Source of the DNA: Streptomyces sp. QL37 | Lineage (GTDB): Bacteria > Actinomycetota > Actinomycetes > Streptomycetales > Streptomycetaceae | Assembly: GCF_002941025.1 (NCBI RefSeq) | Contig: NZ_PTJS01000001.1 | Coordinates: 4,903,472 to 4,967,471 of the forward strand | DNA: 64,000 bases | Reading direction: 5' to 3' | In this document: positions 47,527-56,725 of the stretch, piece after piece | Position numbering within the stretch: the first letter of the stretch is position 1 | How the letters are laid out: every line of letters begins with the position of its first letter | Translations under genes and position numbers: made by a program | The notes under the pieces: generated by a model | Databases searched by the model: none | Told to the model about the DNA's origin: nothing | Seen by the model: only the letters and a program-made list of their open reading frames with translations

Positions 47527-47599
47527 GCCCCAATAGCTCAGTCGGTAGAGCGTCTCCATGGTAAGGAGAAGGTCTGCGGTTCGATTCCGCATTGGGGCT
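47527..47599 (+). tRNA. tRNA-Thr (GGT)
   Basis: Acceptor GCCCCAA pairs with TTGGGGC (47592-47598), discriminator T. The anticodon stem TCTCC/GGAGA encloses ATGGTAA, anticodon GGT. T loop GGTTCGATTCC is intact. 73 nt, no encoded CCA. Confidence 0.96.
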
Positions 47600-47644
47600 C
47601 TGGTGATCGGGTAACCCCGCTTCGGCGGGGAAGCTCGTCATCAA

Positions 47645-47717
47645 AGCGGTGTAGCTCAGTCGGTAGAGCAAGCGGCTCATAATCGCTGTGTCACCGGTTC
47701 AAGTCCGGTCACCGCTA
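47645..47717 (+). tRNA. tRNA-Met (CAT), elongator type
   Basis: Acceptor AGCGGTG pairs with CACCGCT (47710-47716), discriminator A. The anticodon stem AGCGG/TCGCT encloses CTCATAA, anticodon CAT. The fully paired acceptor end argues against initiator tRNA. Confidence 0.94.
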
Positions 47718-47723
47718 CTAACG

Positions 47724-47767
47724 GTAGCCGATTGTGGGGTCGGTCCTTCGATCGGCTACTCTTTTTT
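47724..47767 (+). terminator. Terminator after tRNA-Met
   Basis: GTAGCCGAT at 47724-47732 pairs with ATCGGCTAC at 47751-47759 and is followed by TCTTTTTT. This is one of the few classical U-tract terminators in the window. Confidence 0.85.
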
Positions 47768-47806
47768 GCGTTCATCCGTCCATCCGTCCGTCCAAGGAGC
47801 ACTCAC

Positions 47807-47971
47807 GTGGCTGCCACCGACGTCCGCCCGAAGATCACGCTGGCCTGCGTGGAGTGCAAGGAGCGGAACTACATCACCAAGAAGAACCGGCGTAACAACC
47901 CGGACCGTCTTGAGATGAAGAAGCACTGCCCGCGCTGCAACTCGCACACCGCGCACCGCGAAACGCGCTGA
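47807..47971 (+). CDS. rpmG: 50S ribosomal protein L33
   Basis: A 54-residue ribosomal protein. It keeps both zinc-ribbon pairs (CVEC and CPRC), so it is the zinc-binding C+ form. GTG start with AAGGAG 8 nt upstream. The final HRETR is standard. It heads the rpmG-hadA-hadB gene string and is followed by a strong hairpin. Confidence 0.97.
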
Positions 47972-47982
47972 AACAGGCTCGT

Positions 47983-48017
47983 ACACGAGGCCGTCCCCAC
48001 TGGGGGCGGCCTCGTGT
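47983..48017 (+). terminator. Terminator after rpmG
   Basis: Arms 47983-47998 and 48002-48017 form a 16-bp stem with a 3-nt loop, followed by CGTTTATCTT. It lies 11 bp after the stop. Confidence 0.85.
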
Positions 48018-48081
48018 CGTTTATCTTGATGACTCGGGTGGTCAACGCCCCATTCGACTTTCACCAGGAGGTACCGGGCTC

Positions 48082-48534
48082 ATGGCGCTCGACCAGTCCT
48101 TCGTGGGGCGGACCTATCCGCCCACCCCGGCGTACGAGGTCGGCCGGGAGAAGATCCGGGAGTTCGCGGAGGCGGTGGGTGACACCAATCCCGCGTACGT
48201 GGATCCGGAGGCCGCCAAGGCCTTGGGGTACTCGGATGTGATCGCCCCGCCCACGTTCGTGTTCTCCATCACCTTCAAGGCCGCGGGCCAGGTGGTGCGG
48301 GACCCGCAGCTGGGCCTGGACTACAGCCGCGTGGTGCACGGTGACCAGAAGTTCGCCTATGTGCGTCCCGTGCGGGCGGGGGACCGGCTCACGGTCACCT
48401 CGACGATCGAGGCCATCAAGACGATGGCGGGCAACGACATCGTGGACGTCCGCGGTGAGGTGCACGACGAGTCCGGTGAGCACGTGGTGACCGCGTGGAC
48501 CAAGCTGGTGGCGCGCGGCGCCGAGGAGGCGTGA
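48082..48534 (+). CDS. hadA: MaoC-like dehydratase, HadA-type subunit
   Basis: A 150-residue hot-dog-fold protein. It opens LDQSFVGRTYPPTPAYEVGREKI, as in the non-catalytic HadA subunit of mycobacterial (3R)-hydroxyacyl-ACP dehydratase. The helix region GDTNPAYVDPEAAKALG lacks the catalytic Asp/His pair of MaoC enzymes, so it should need a catalytic partner. AGGAG precedes the ATG. Its stop overlaps hadB by one base. Streptomyces makes no mycolic acids, so the physiological substrate is unclear. Confidence 0.9.
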   Translation: MALDQSFVGRTYPPTPAYEVGREKIREFAEAVGDTNPAYVDPEAAKALGYSDVIAPPTFVFSITFKAAGQVVRDPQLGLDYSRVVHGDQKFAYVRPVRAGDRLTVTSTIEAIKTMAGNDIVDVRGEVHDESGEHVVTAWTKLVARGAEEA

Positions 48535-48962
48535 TGACGGCGAGCATCGCCTACGGGGCGGTCGAGGTCGGTACGGAGCTGCCGGCGCAGTCGTTCCCGG
48601 TGACCCGGGCGACGCTGGTGCAGTACGCGGGCGCCTCCGGCGACTTCAACCCGATCCACTGGAACGAGAAGTTCGCGCGCGAGGTCGGTCTGCCCGACGT
48701 GATCGCGCACGGCATGTTCACCATGGCCGAAGCGATCCGGGTCGTCACGGACTGGGCCGGTGACCCGGGCGCGGTCGTCGAGTACGGCGTGCGGTTCACC
48801 AAGCCGGTCGTCGTGCCGAACGACGACACCGGGGCGCTGATCGAGGTCAGCGGCAAAGTCGCCGCGAAGCTGGACGACAACACGGTCCGGGTCGACCTGG
48901 TCGCCATGAGCGACGGCAAGAAGGTGCTGGGCATGTCCCGCGCCGTCGTCCGCCTCGCCTGA
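48534..48962 (+). CDS. hadB: MaoC-like dehydratase, HadB-type catalytic subunit
   Basis: A 142-residue hot-dog hydratase. The hydratase-2 motif is present in YAGASGDFNPIHWNEKFA, with catalytic Asp and His five residues apart, followed by VIAHGMFTMAE. It should form a heterodimer with HadA and dehydrate (3R)-hydroxyacyl thioesters. ATG 48534 overlaps the hadA stop (TGATG) with GAGG upstream. No hadC follows. A hairpin terminator lies 18 bp downstream. Confidence 0.92.
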   Translation: MTASIAYGAVEVGTELPAQSFPVTRATLVQYAGASGDFNPIHWNEKFAREVGLPDVIAHGMFTMAEAIRVVTDWAGDPGAVVEYGVRFTKPVVVPNDDTGALIEVSGKVAAKLDDNTVRVDLVAMSDGKKVLGMSRAVVRLA

Positions 48963-48979
48963 GCGGCACAGCCACCGAG

Positions 48980-49008
48980 CGGAGGGGTGCCCACGCGGCG
49001 CCCCTCCG
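48980..49008 (+). terminator. Terminator after hadB
   Basis: CGGAGGGGTGCC (48980-48991) pairs with GGCGCCCCTCCG (48997-49008) around a 5-nt loop. No U-tract. Confidence 0.75.
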
Positions 49009-49035
49009 CCGCCGGTTTCCCCGAACACACCGCCC

Positions 49036-49066
49036 TTGACATGTTAGTGAGTGGCCAATAACTTAC
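49036..49066 (+). promoter_or_regulatory. tetR promoter with overlapping operator
   Basis: TTGACA (49036-49041) and TAACTT (49059-49064) are spaced 17 bp. The imperfect 24-bp palindrome 49043-49066 (GTTAGT...ACTTAC, 9 of 12 positions symmetric) fills the spacer and -10 box. It should allow autorepression. Transcription would begin about at the ATG (49071). Confidence 0.75.
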
Positions 49067-49070
49067 AGGC

Positions 49071-49625
49071 ATGGCAAGGATGAGCGCAGAGGACAGGCGG
49101 GAGAGTGTCGTTCGGGCGGCGGTCGCCGAGTTCGCCCGCAGCGGGTACAACGGCACCTCGACGGAGGCGATCGCCAAGCGCGTCGGCGTCTCGCAGCCGT
49201 ATCTGTTCCGGCTCTTCCCCGGCAAGCAGGCCATCTTCCTCGCCGCGTCCGAGCGGTGCCTCGCTGACACCCGGGAGGTGTTCATGAAGGCGGCCGAGGG
49301 GCTGGAGGGTGAGGAGCTGTCGCAGGCCCTGGCCCGGGCGTATCAGCGGCTGATCGTGGACGACCCCGACAAGCTGCTGATGCAGATGCAGATGTACGCG
49401 GCCGTCGCGGCGGCCGAAGCGGCGGGTGACCACGAGTTCGGTGAGCGCCTGCGGCTCGGCTGGGTGGCGATGTGGGACGAGATCCACCTCCTGCTGGGGG
49501 CGGACCAGGACGAGACCACGTCGTTCCTGGCCTACGGCATGCTCATCAACACGCTGGCCTCGATGGGCTTTCCGGCCGGCCATCGCGTGTGGTCCGGCTT
49601 CCGTCTCGCAACCAGGCCGAGCTGA
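49071..49625 (+). CDS. TetR-family regulator of the adjacent efflux pump
   Basis: A 184-residue repressor. The helix-turn-helix is FARSGYNGTSTEAIAKRVGVSQPYLFRLFPGKQAIF. The C-terminal domain includes DDPDKLLMQMQMYAAVAAAEAAG. There is no ribosome site before the ATG and the promoter spacing predicts transcription starting at or next to it, so the mRNA is probably leaderless. The same half-site (GTTAGT) recurs in front of the MFS gene downstream, which it therefore likely represses. Confidence 0.92.
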   Translation: MARMSAEDRRESVVRAAVAEFARSGYNGTSTEAIAKRVGVSQPYLFRLFPGKQAIFLAASERCLADTREVFMKAAEGLEGEELSQALARAYQRLIVDDPDKLLMQMQMYAAVAAAEAAGDHEFGERLRLGWVAMWDEIHLLLGADQDETTSFLAYGMLINTLASMGFPAGHRVWSGFRLATRPS

Positions 49626-49701
49626 CCGGGCGGCGCCGCCCGTCCGGAGGCCGGCGGGGCGGGGGTCCCGCCGGGACCCGTCCTTTCTTCTGTCCGCTTA
49701 A

Positions 49702-49721
49702 GTTAGTCATTGATAACTAAC
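49702..49721. promoter_or_regulatory. TetR operator in front of the MFS gene
   Basis: GTTAGT (49702-49707) and ACTAAC (49716-49721) form a perfect 6-bp inverted repeat with an 8-bp spacer. The half-site equals that in the tetR promoter palindrome. Confidence 0.7.
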
Positions 49722-49736
49722 CCTTGGGGGGTAGCA

Positions 49737-51167
49737 GTGAAGCAGCAAGCGTCCAGCCGCGGGGGAGCCGTCTGGGCCCTCGTCATCACGAGCGTCGCCG
49801 GATTCATGGCGGCACTCGACAACCTCGTCGTCACCACCGCACTGCCGTCCATCCGCGAAAGCCTCGGCGGCCGCCTGGAGGAGCTCGAGTGGACGGTGAA
49901 CGCCTACACCCTCACCTTCGCGGTGCTGCTCATGACGGGCGCCGCACTCGGTGACCGCTTCGGCAGGCGCCGGCTCTTCCTCGCCGGCCTCACGGTCTTC
50001 ACCGGCGCCTCCGCGGCCGCCGCCCTCTCGCCGGGGATCAACGAACTCATCGCCTTCCGGGCCGTCCAGGGCGTCGGGGCCGCGGTCATGATGCCGCTCA
50101 CCCTCACGCTGCTCACCGCCGCGGTCCCGCCCGCCAGGCGCGGCATGGCGCTCGGATTCTTCGGCGCGGTCACCGGACTCGCGGTCGCCAGCGGCCCCCT
50201 GATCGGCGGGAGCCTCACCGAACACATCTCCTGGCAGTGGATCTTCTGGCTCAACGTCCCGGTCGGCCTGATCCTGCTGCCCCTGGCGCGGTTGCGGCTG
50301 ACCGAGTCCTACGCCCCCGAGGCGCGGCTCGACGTACCCGGCACCGTCCTGGTCAGCGGAGGCCTCTTCGGCGTCGTCTACGCGCTGGTCAGCAGCACGA
50401 GCGACGGCTGGACCGACCCCCTCGTGCTGACCGGGCTGATCGCGGGAACGCTCCTCCTCGGTGTCTTCGTCCGCCACGGGTTCCGGGCGAAGAACCCCGT
50501 CCTGCCCATGCGGCTCTTCCGCGACCGGGCCTTCTTCGGGATCAACATGGCGAGCCTGCTGATGTTCCTGGGCATGTTCGGCTCGATCTTCCTGCTCAGC
50601 CAGTTCCTCCAGAACGCCCTGGGCTACTCGCCGACCGAGGCGGGCCTGCGGATGCTGCCGTGGACCGGAATGCCGATGCTCGTGGCGCCCGTCGCCGGAT
50701 ATCTGGCCGACCGGTTCGGCGGCCGTCCCGTGGTGGTGACCGGCCTCGCCCTCCAGGCGGTGGGTCTCGGCCTCTTCGCGGCGGTCCTGGAACCTGACGT
50801 CGCCTACGCGGCCCAGCTGCCCGGTCTGATCGTCGGCGGCATAGGCATGGCCCTGTACTTCGCTCCCGCCGCCAGCCTCGTGATGTCCAGCGTCAGGCCG
50901 GGGGAGCAGGGCATCGCCTCCGGGGCCAACAACGCCCTGCGCGAGGTCGGCGGGGCCCTCGGGGTCGCCGTGCTGGCCGCGGTCTTCTCCGCCCAGGGCG
51001 GATACGGCTCCCCGCAGGCCTTCTCCGACGGGACCGTGCCGGCCCTGTGGATCGGAGCCGGTGTGGTGGCCGTCGCCGCGCTCACGGCCCTGCTGATCCC
51101 GCGCCGCGGGCCGGTGACCGGCCCGGCGCCCGAGTCCTCCGAGGAACGTGTGTCCGTCGCCGCCTGA
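49737..51167 (+). CDS. MFS multidrug efflux transporter, DHA2 (14-segment) type
   Basis: A 476-residue drug:proton antiporter. It begins VWALVITSVAGFMAALDNLVVTTALP, the DHA2 motif D1 with the conserved Asp. Motif A is GAALGDRFGRRRLFL, and motif C-like GAVTGLAVASGPLIGG follows. Fourteen membrane segments can be traced. GTG 49737 is chosen for the GGGGGG ahead of it; TTG 49710 is in frame but sits inside the operator. Control by the upstream TetR is inferred from shared half-sites. Confidence 0.93.
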   Translation: MKQQASSRGGAVWALVITSVAGFMAALDNLVVTTALPSIRESLGGRLEELEWTVNAYTLTFAVLLMTGAALGDRFGRRRLFLAGLTVFTGASAAAALSPGINELIAFRAVQGVGAAVMMPLTLTLLTAAVPPARRGMALGFFGAVTGLAVASGPLIGGSLTEHISWQWIFWLNVPVGLILLPLARLRLTESYAPEARLDVPGTVLVSGGLFGVVYALVSSTSDGWTDPLVLTGLIAGTLLLGVFVRHGFRAKNPVLPMRLFRDRAFFGINMASLLMFLGMFGSIFLLSQFLQNALGYSPTEAGLRMLPWTGMPMLVAPVAGYLADRFGGRPVVVTGLALQAVGLGLFAAVLEPDVAYAAQLPGLIVGGIGMALYFAPAASLVMSSVRPGEQGIASGANNALREVGGALGVAVLAAVFSAQGGYGSPQAFSDGTVPALWIGAGVVAVAALTALLIPRRGPVTGPAPESSEERVSVAA

Positions 51168-51231
51168 CCTCCCGTCCTCGTCCGTACGGTCCATGGCCCG
51201 CTCCCGGGACGTGGACCGTACTCTTGTCCCC

Positions 51232-52287
<1,056 letters not shown>

Positions 52288-52307
52288 CCCGGCCCGGGGC
52301 CACCGGC

Positions 52308-52943
52308 TCAGTAGGCGACCCCCACGCCCTGCTTCAGCGCGGCCGGCTCGTCGATCAGCGCCAGCATCGCGTGGGCCACATCGGCCCGCGCGATGGACCG
52401 GCCGCTCCGCGGGGTACCGCCCACGACCGTCCGGTACACCCCCGTCAGCGGGCCGTTCGTCAGCTTCGGCGGCCGCACCGACGTCCAGTCCGTCGCGCTC
52501 GCGGCCAGCGCGGCCTCCATGCGCGTCAGATCCGCGTACACCTCCTTGAGGACCACGCCGATCACCCTGCGGACCGCCCGGTCGAGCAGCGGGTCGTCCG
52601 CCGGCTCCGGACCGACCGGGGCCGCGCTCACGACCAGCAGCCGCCGGACCCCCTCCGCCTCCATCGCCTCCAGCACCAGCCCGGTGAGCCGCTCCGCGAC
52701 GTCACCCGCCTTCCGGCCCCGGGCCCCGAGCCCGGAGAGCACCACGTCCCGGCCCGCGACCGCCGCGCGCACCGCCGCCGCGTCGCCCAGCGGCACGACC
52801 GCGTGGAGGGCGGCGCCGCCGAGCCCGTCCGGGAGCCGGGCGGGATCGCGGACCACCGCCGTCACCTCGTGCCCCGCCGCCAGCGCCTGCCGCACGACCT
52901 CCTGACCGACGGCCCCCGTCGCCCCGAACACTGTGAGCCTCAT
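52308..52943 (-). CDS. NAD(P)-binding oxidoreductase (NmrA/YwnB-like)
   Basis: A 211-residue atypical SDR. The nucleotide motif FGATGAVGQEVV is at residues 5-16, then VTAVVRDPARL. GLGARGRKAGDVAE and LTRMEAALAASATDWTSVRPPKL follow the family order. It is convergent with murB and divergent from a TetR gene, with two palindromes in the shared gap. The likely role is a TetR-controlled reductase of unknown substrate. Confidence 0.9.
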   Translation of the reverse strand: MRLTVFGATGAVGQEVVRQALAAGHEVTAVVRDPARLPDGLGGAALHAVVPLGDAAAVRAAVAGRDVVLSGLGARGRKAGDVAERLTGLVLEAMEAEGVRRLLVVSAAPVGPEPADDPLLDRAVRRVIGVVLKEVYADLTRMEAALAASATDWTSVRPPKLTNGPLTGVYRTVVGGTPRSGRSIARADVAHAMLALIDEPAALKQGVGVAY

Positions 52944-52964
52944 CGCGCACGCCCCTCCTGAGTG

Positions 52965-53006
52965 GGTGAGTATTCACTTACCCATAGGGTGAGTGGACGC
53001 TCACCT
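52965..53006. promoter_or_regulatory. Two adjacent palindromes between divergent oxidoreductase and tetR
   Basis: Site 1 spans 52965-52984 (GGGTGAGT...ACTTACCC-like, imperfect). Site 2 has GGTGAG at 52989-52994 and CTCACC at 53001-53006, a perfect 6-bp repeat with a 6-bp spacer. Both share GGTGAGT half-sites, fitting one TetR dimer each. Confidence 0.7.
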
Positions 53007-53032
53007 CTTCGTCAAGCCTTGCTGGAGCATCC

Positions 53033-53614
53033 ATGGAGCAGAAGCCGGCCCGCGTCCGCATCGTCGATGCGGCTCATGAGCTCATGCTCGGCATCGGTCT
53101 CGCACGGACGACGACGAAGGAGATCGCCAAGGCGGCGGGCTGCTCCGAAGCGGCGCTGTACAAGTACTTCGCGAGCAAGGAAGAGCTCTTCGTGACCGTC
53201 CTCGGCGAACGCATGCCGAGGCTCGGCCCGCTCCTGGGGGACCTGAAGGCGGGCGAAGGGGATCTGGAACAGAACCTCACCGAGGTCGCCCGCCAGGCCG
53301 CGCTCTTCTACGAGCAGACCTTCCCGGTGCTCGCCTCGCTGTACGCCGAGCCCCGGCTCAAGCACCGTCACGAAGCGGCGATGCGGGAGATGGGCACCGG
53401 TCCGCACAAGCCCATCCAGGGCCTCGACGCCTATCTCGCCGCCGAACAGCGGGCGGGCCGCGTCGTCCCCGGGGCCGACACCTACGCGGCGGCCTCGCTC
53501 CTGCTCGGCGCCTGCGCCCAGCGTGCCTTCGCCTACGAGATGGGCGGAGCCCCGCAGTCGCTGGACGACTTCGCCGCGTCCCTCGCCCGCACCCTGCTGG
53601 GCGGCATCAGCTAG
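53033..53614 (+). CDS. TetR-family transcriptional regulator
   Basis: A 193-residue repressor. The helix-turn-helix runs RIVDAAHELMLGIGLARTTTKEIAKAAGCSEAALYKYFASKEELF. The C-terminal effector domain shows QAALFYEQTFPVLASLYAEPRL and LLLGACAQRAFAYEM. It is divergent from the NAD(P)-binding oxidoreductase with matching palindromes between. Its 3' end overlaps the convergent adenosine deaminase gene by 8 bp. Confidence 0.92.
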   Translation: MEQKPARVRIVDAAHELMLGIGLARTTTKEIAKAAGCSEAALYKYFASKEELFVTVLGERMPRLGPLLGDLKAGEGDLEQNLTEVARQAALFYEQTFPVLASLYAEPRLKHRHEAAMREMGTGPHKPIQGLDAYLAAEQRAGRVVPGADTYAAASLLLGACAQRAFAYEMGGAPQSLDDFAASLARTLLGGIS

Positions 53615-54620
53615 CCAGCCACGCGTCGATCCCGCCCAGCAGCTTCTCCCGCACCTCGACGGGCGCCACCGATCCCCGCACGGACTGCCGCGCCAGCTCG
53701 GCCAGCTCCTCGTCGGTGAAGGCGTGATGACGGCGTACGAGGTCGTACTGCGCGGCCAGCCGGGAACCGAAGAGCAGCGGGTCGTCCGCGCCGAGCGCCA
53801 TCGGCACCCCGGCCTCGAACAGAGTGCGCAGGGGTACGTCGGCGGGCTTCTCGTAGACGCCGAGCGCCACATTGGACGCGGGGCAGACCTCGCAGGTCAC
53901 CCCCCGCTCCGCGAGCTTGCGCAGCAGCCTCGGGTCCTCGGCCGCCCGCACGCCGTGCCCCACCCGGACCGCGTCGAGGTCGTCCAGGCAGTCCCGGACG
54001 CTGGAAGGGCCCGACAGCTCGCCGCCGTGCGGGGCCGCGATGAGCCCGCCCTCGCGGGCGATGGCGAAGGCGCGGTCGAAGTCGCGGGCCATCCCGCGGC
54101 GTTCGTCGTTGGAGAGTCCGAAACCGATGACGCCCCGGTCCGCGTACCGCACGGCGAGCCGGGCCAGCGTCCGGGCGTCCAGCGGATGCTTCATCCGGTT
54201 CGCCGCGATCACCACCCGGATCCCGAGCCCGGTCTCGCGGGCCGCACGGTCCACGGCGTCCAGGATGATCTCGATCGCCGGGATGAGCCCTCCGAGCAGC
54301 GGGGCGTACGACGTCGGGTCGACCTGGATCTCCAGCCACCCCGAGCCGTCCGCGACGTCCTCCATGGCGGTCTCGCGGACGAGCCGCTGGATGTCCTCCG
54401 GCGAGCGGAGGCAGGACCGGGCGATGTCGTACAGGCGCTGGAAACGGAACCAGCCGCGCTCGTCGGTGGCCCGCAGCTCGGGCGGCTCACCGCCCGTCAG
54501 CGCATCGGGCAGGTGCACGCCGTACTTGTCCGCGAGTTCGAGCAGGGTCGTGGGCCGCATCGACCCGGTGAAGTGCAGGTGCAGGTGGGCCTTGGGCAAC
54601 AGCCGTACGTCACGCTCCAT
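53607..54620 (-). CDS. Adenosine deaminase-like protein
   Basis: A 337-residue zinc aminohydrolase. Metal ligands are in KAHLHLHFTGSM, catalytic Glu in PHGGELSGPSSV, His in VRVGHGV and the Asp pair in LGADDPLLFGS. Classical adenosine deaminases have HLDG and S/NTDDP at two of these places; here they read HFTGS and GADDP. It is therefore a divergent member and the true substrate may differ from adenosine. ATG 54620 chosen over 54638. It is downstream of the aminotransferase but separated by a terminator. Confidence 0.87.
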   Translation of the reverse strand: MERDVRLLPKAHLHLHFTGSMRPTTLLELADKYGVHLPDALTGGEPPELRATDERGWFRFQRLYDIARSCLRSPEDIQRLVRETAMEDVADGSGWLEIQVDPTSYAPLLGGLIPAIEIILDAVDRAARETGLGIRVVIAANRMKHPLDARTLARLAVRYADRGVIGFGLSNDERRGMARDFDRAFAIAREGGLIAAPHGGELSGPSSVRDCLDDLDAVRVGHGVRAAEDPRLLRKLAERGVTCEVCPASNVALGVYEKPADVPLRTLFEAGVPMALGADDPLLFGSRLAAQYDLVRRHHAFTDEELAELARQSVRGSVAPVEVREKLLGGIDAWLAS

Positions 54621-54686
54621 CGATCGATCTTGCCGCACCCGAGGGGCGCGGCGGTAGCGGGATGCCCATGTGAGTTACCCGTCGAA

Positions 54687-54721
54687 CAAAAAAGTGGCCC
54701 CCGGCCGGAGCCGAGGGCCAC
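54687..54721 (-). terminator. Rho-independent terminator after the aminotransferase gene
   Basis: On the minus strand GTGGCCC (54721-54715) and GGGCCAC (54700-54694) close a GC-rich stem, followed by six Ts. It lies 23 bp after the stop. Confidence 0.92.
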
Positions 54722-54743
54722 ACCGCTCAGGTGGGCTTCCGCG

Positions 54744-55970
54744 TCAGTCGCGGGCCTCGCCCAGCAGCTTCTGGAGCCGGGAGATGCCCTCGACGAGGTC
54801 GTCGTCGCCCAGCGCGTAGGAGAGCCGCAGGTAACCCGGTGTGCCGAACGCCTCGCCCGGCACCACGGCGACCTCGGCCTCGTCCAGGATGAGGGCCGCG
54901 AGCTCGACGGAGTCCGCGGGGCGCTTGCCGCGGATCTCCTTGCCCAGCAGGCCCTTCACCGAGGGGTACGCGTAGAACGCGCCCTCGGGCTCGGGGCAGA
55001 GGACGCCGTTGATCTCGTTGAGCATGTGCACGATCGTCTTGCGGCGGCGGTCGAAGGCCGTCCGCATCTCGGCGACCGCGTCCAGGCTCCCCGTGAGCGC
55101 GGCCAGCGCGGCGGCCTGCGCGACGTTGTTGACGTTGGAGGTGGCGTGCGACTGCAGGTTGGTCGCGGCCTTCACGATGTCCTTCGGGCCGATGATCCAG
55201 CCCACCCGCCAGCCGGTCATGGCGTACGTCTTGGCGACACCGTTGACCACGATGCACTTGTCGCGCAGCTCGGGCACGACCGCGGGGAGCGAGGCGGCGG
55301 CCGCGCCCCCGTAGACCAGGTGCTCGTAGATCTCGTCAGTCATCACCCAGAGGCCGTGCTCGACGGCCCAGCGGCCGATCGCCTCGGTCTCGGCCTCGCT
55401 GTAGACCGCGCCCGTGGGGTTGGACGGGGACACGAACAGGACGACCTTCGTGCGCTCGGTGCGCGCGGCCTCGAGCTGCTCGACCGAGACCCGGTAGCCG
55501 GTGGTCTCGTCGGCCACGACCTCGACCGGGACACCACCGGCGAGACGGATGGACTCGGGGTACGTCGTCCAGTACGGCGCGGGGACGATGACCTCGTCGC
55601 CCGGGTCGAGGACCGCGGCGAAGGCCTCGTAGATCGCCTGCTTGCCGCCGTTGGTCACCAGGACCTGGGAGGCGTCGACCTCGTACCCGGAGTCGCGCAG
55701 CGTCTTCGCCACGATGGCGGCCTTGAGCTCGGGGAGCCCGCCCGCCGGGGTGTAGCGGTGGTACTTCGGGTTTCGGCACGCCTCGATCGCGGCGTCCACG
55801 ATGTAACCGGGGGTCGGGAAGTCGGGCTCGCCGGCGCCGAAGCCGATCACCGGACGCCCGGCGGCCTTGAGGGCCTTGGCCTTGGCGTCGACGGCGAGGG
55901 TGGCGGACTCGGAGATCGCACCGATGCGGGCCGAAACCCGGCGCTCGGACGGAGAAGTTGCAGCGCTCAT
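54744..55970 (-). CDS. aspC: Class I aminotransferase (aspartate aminotransferase)
   Basis: A 408-residue pyridoxal-phosphate enzyme, type Ib aspartate aminotransferase. The phosphate cup is [19 protein letters not shown], the Asn/Asp/Tyr region is [12 protein letters not shown] and [14 protein letters not shown], and the Schiff-base Lys is in [16 protein letters not shown]. The conserved Arg for the substrate carboxylate is in LRLSYAL. Start at MSAATS (55970) is favoured over 55979 because GGGAG is well spaced only for it. It is divergent from tRNA-Trp. Confidence 0.94.
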   Translation of the reverse strand: MSAATSPSERRVSARIGAISESATLAVDAKAKALKAAGRPVIGFGAGEPDFPTPGYIVDAAIEACRNPKYHRYTPAGGLPELKAAIVAKTLRDSGYEVDASQVLVTNGGKQAIYEAFAAVLDPGDEVIVPAPYWTTYPESIRLAGGVPVEVVADETTGYRVSVEQLEAARTERTKVVLFVSPSNPTGAVYSEAETEAIGRWAVEHGLWVMTDEIYEHLVYGGAAAASLPAVVPELRDKCIVVNGVAKTYAMTGWRVGWIIGPKDIVKAATNLQSHATSNVNNVAQAAALAALTGSLDAVAEMRTAFDRRRKTIVHMLNEINGVLCPEPEGAFYAYPSVKGLLGKEIRGKRPADSVELAALILDEAEVAVVPGEAFGTPGYLRLSYALGDDDLVEGISRLQKLLGEARD

Positions 55971-56184
55971 GGCCCCCATGCTCCCAGACGGGAAAACCCC
56001 TCGGCACAGGGGTTTCAGGGACCGGACAGGACTCGGACAGCATCCGGACAGGACCGGTCGGTTGTTGTCTGTTCGACGCGGCGCCCCTGAGCACGTACAC
56101 TCACCTGTCGTTGGCCTTCATCAGCCACACCGTTTTCCCAACCGGGCCACCGGGGAAGATGCGGTAGGTTGGTGGAATCCACAA

Positions 56185-56257
56185 AGGGTCGTAGCTCAAT
56201 TGGTAGAGCACTGGTCTCCAAAACCAGCGGTTGGGGGTTCAAGTCCCTCCGGCCCTG
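56185..56257 (+). tRNA. trpT: tRNA-Trp (CCA)
   Basis: Acceptor AGGGTCG pairs with CGGCCCT (56250-56256), discriminator G. The anticodon stem CTGGT/ACCAG encloses CTCCAAA, anticodon CCA. Its place before secE-nusG is conserved across actinobacteria. Confidence 0.97.
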
Positions 56258-56363
56258 CTACACACTCCTTCGCCAGGATGTGTGCGCATGTACGTACTTC
56301 AATGCACCGCCGTGCGGCTCCACCGGGCGCGGCACGGCCACGACCCGGAATCAGGTGAGTAGC

Positions 56364-56651
56364 GTGACGGACGCCGTGGGCTCCATCGACATGCCTGATG
56401 CCGAGGACGAAGCCCCCGAGTCGGGGAAGAAGACCCGGAAGGGCGGCAAGCGCGGCAAGAAGGGCCCTCTGGGCCGTCTCGCGCTGTTCTACCGCCAGAT
56501 CGTCGCCGAGCTCCGCAAGGTCGTATGGCCCACGCGCAGCCAGCTGTCCACCTACACGGCCGTGGTGATCGTGTTCGTGGTCGTCATGATCGGTCTCGTC
56601 ACCGTGATTGACTTCGGATTTGCGCGGGTCATCAAGTACGTCTTCGGCTGA
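56364..56651 (+). CDS. secE: Preprotein translocase subunit SecE
   Basis: A 95-residue single-span membrane protein of the SecYEG channel. A ~35-residue acidic-then-basic N-terminus ([14 protein letters not shown]) precedes the amphipathic [20 protein letters not shown] helix, the family signature. The membrane span is [24 protein letters not shown] start with AGGTGAG upstream. nusG follows after 74 bp. Confidence 0.96.
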   Translation: MTDAVGSIDMPDAEDEAPESGKKTRKGGKRGKKGPLGRLALFYRQIVAELRKVVWPTRSQLSTYTAVVIVFVVVMIGLVTVIDFGFARVIKYVFG

Positions 56652-56725
56652 TCCCCGCGGAGGGCGCCTCATCGGCGCCCCTTTCGCATGTTCCACCCAT
56701 TTGTATCCAGGAAGAAGCAGCCATC

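Noticed and set aside
47326..47682. A 118-codon plus-strand frame through the tRNA-Thr and tRNA-Met genes
   Set aside because: It reads through two complete tRNA genes and cannot be a real protein gene.
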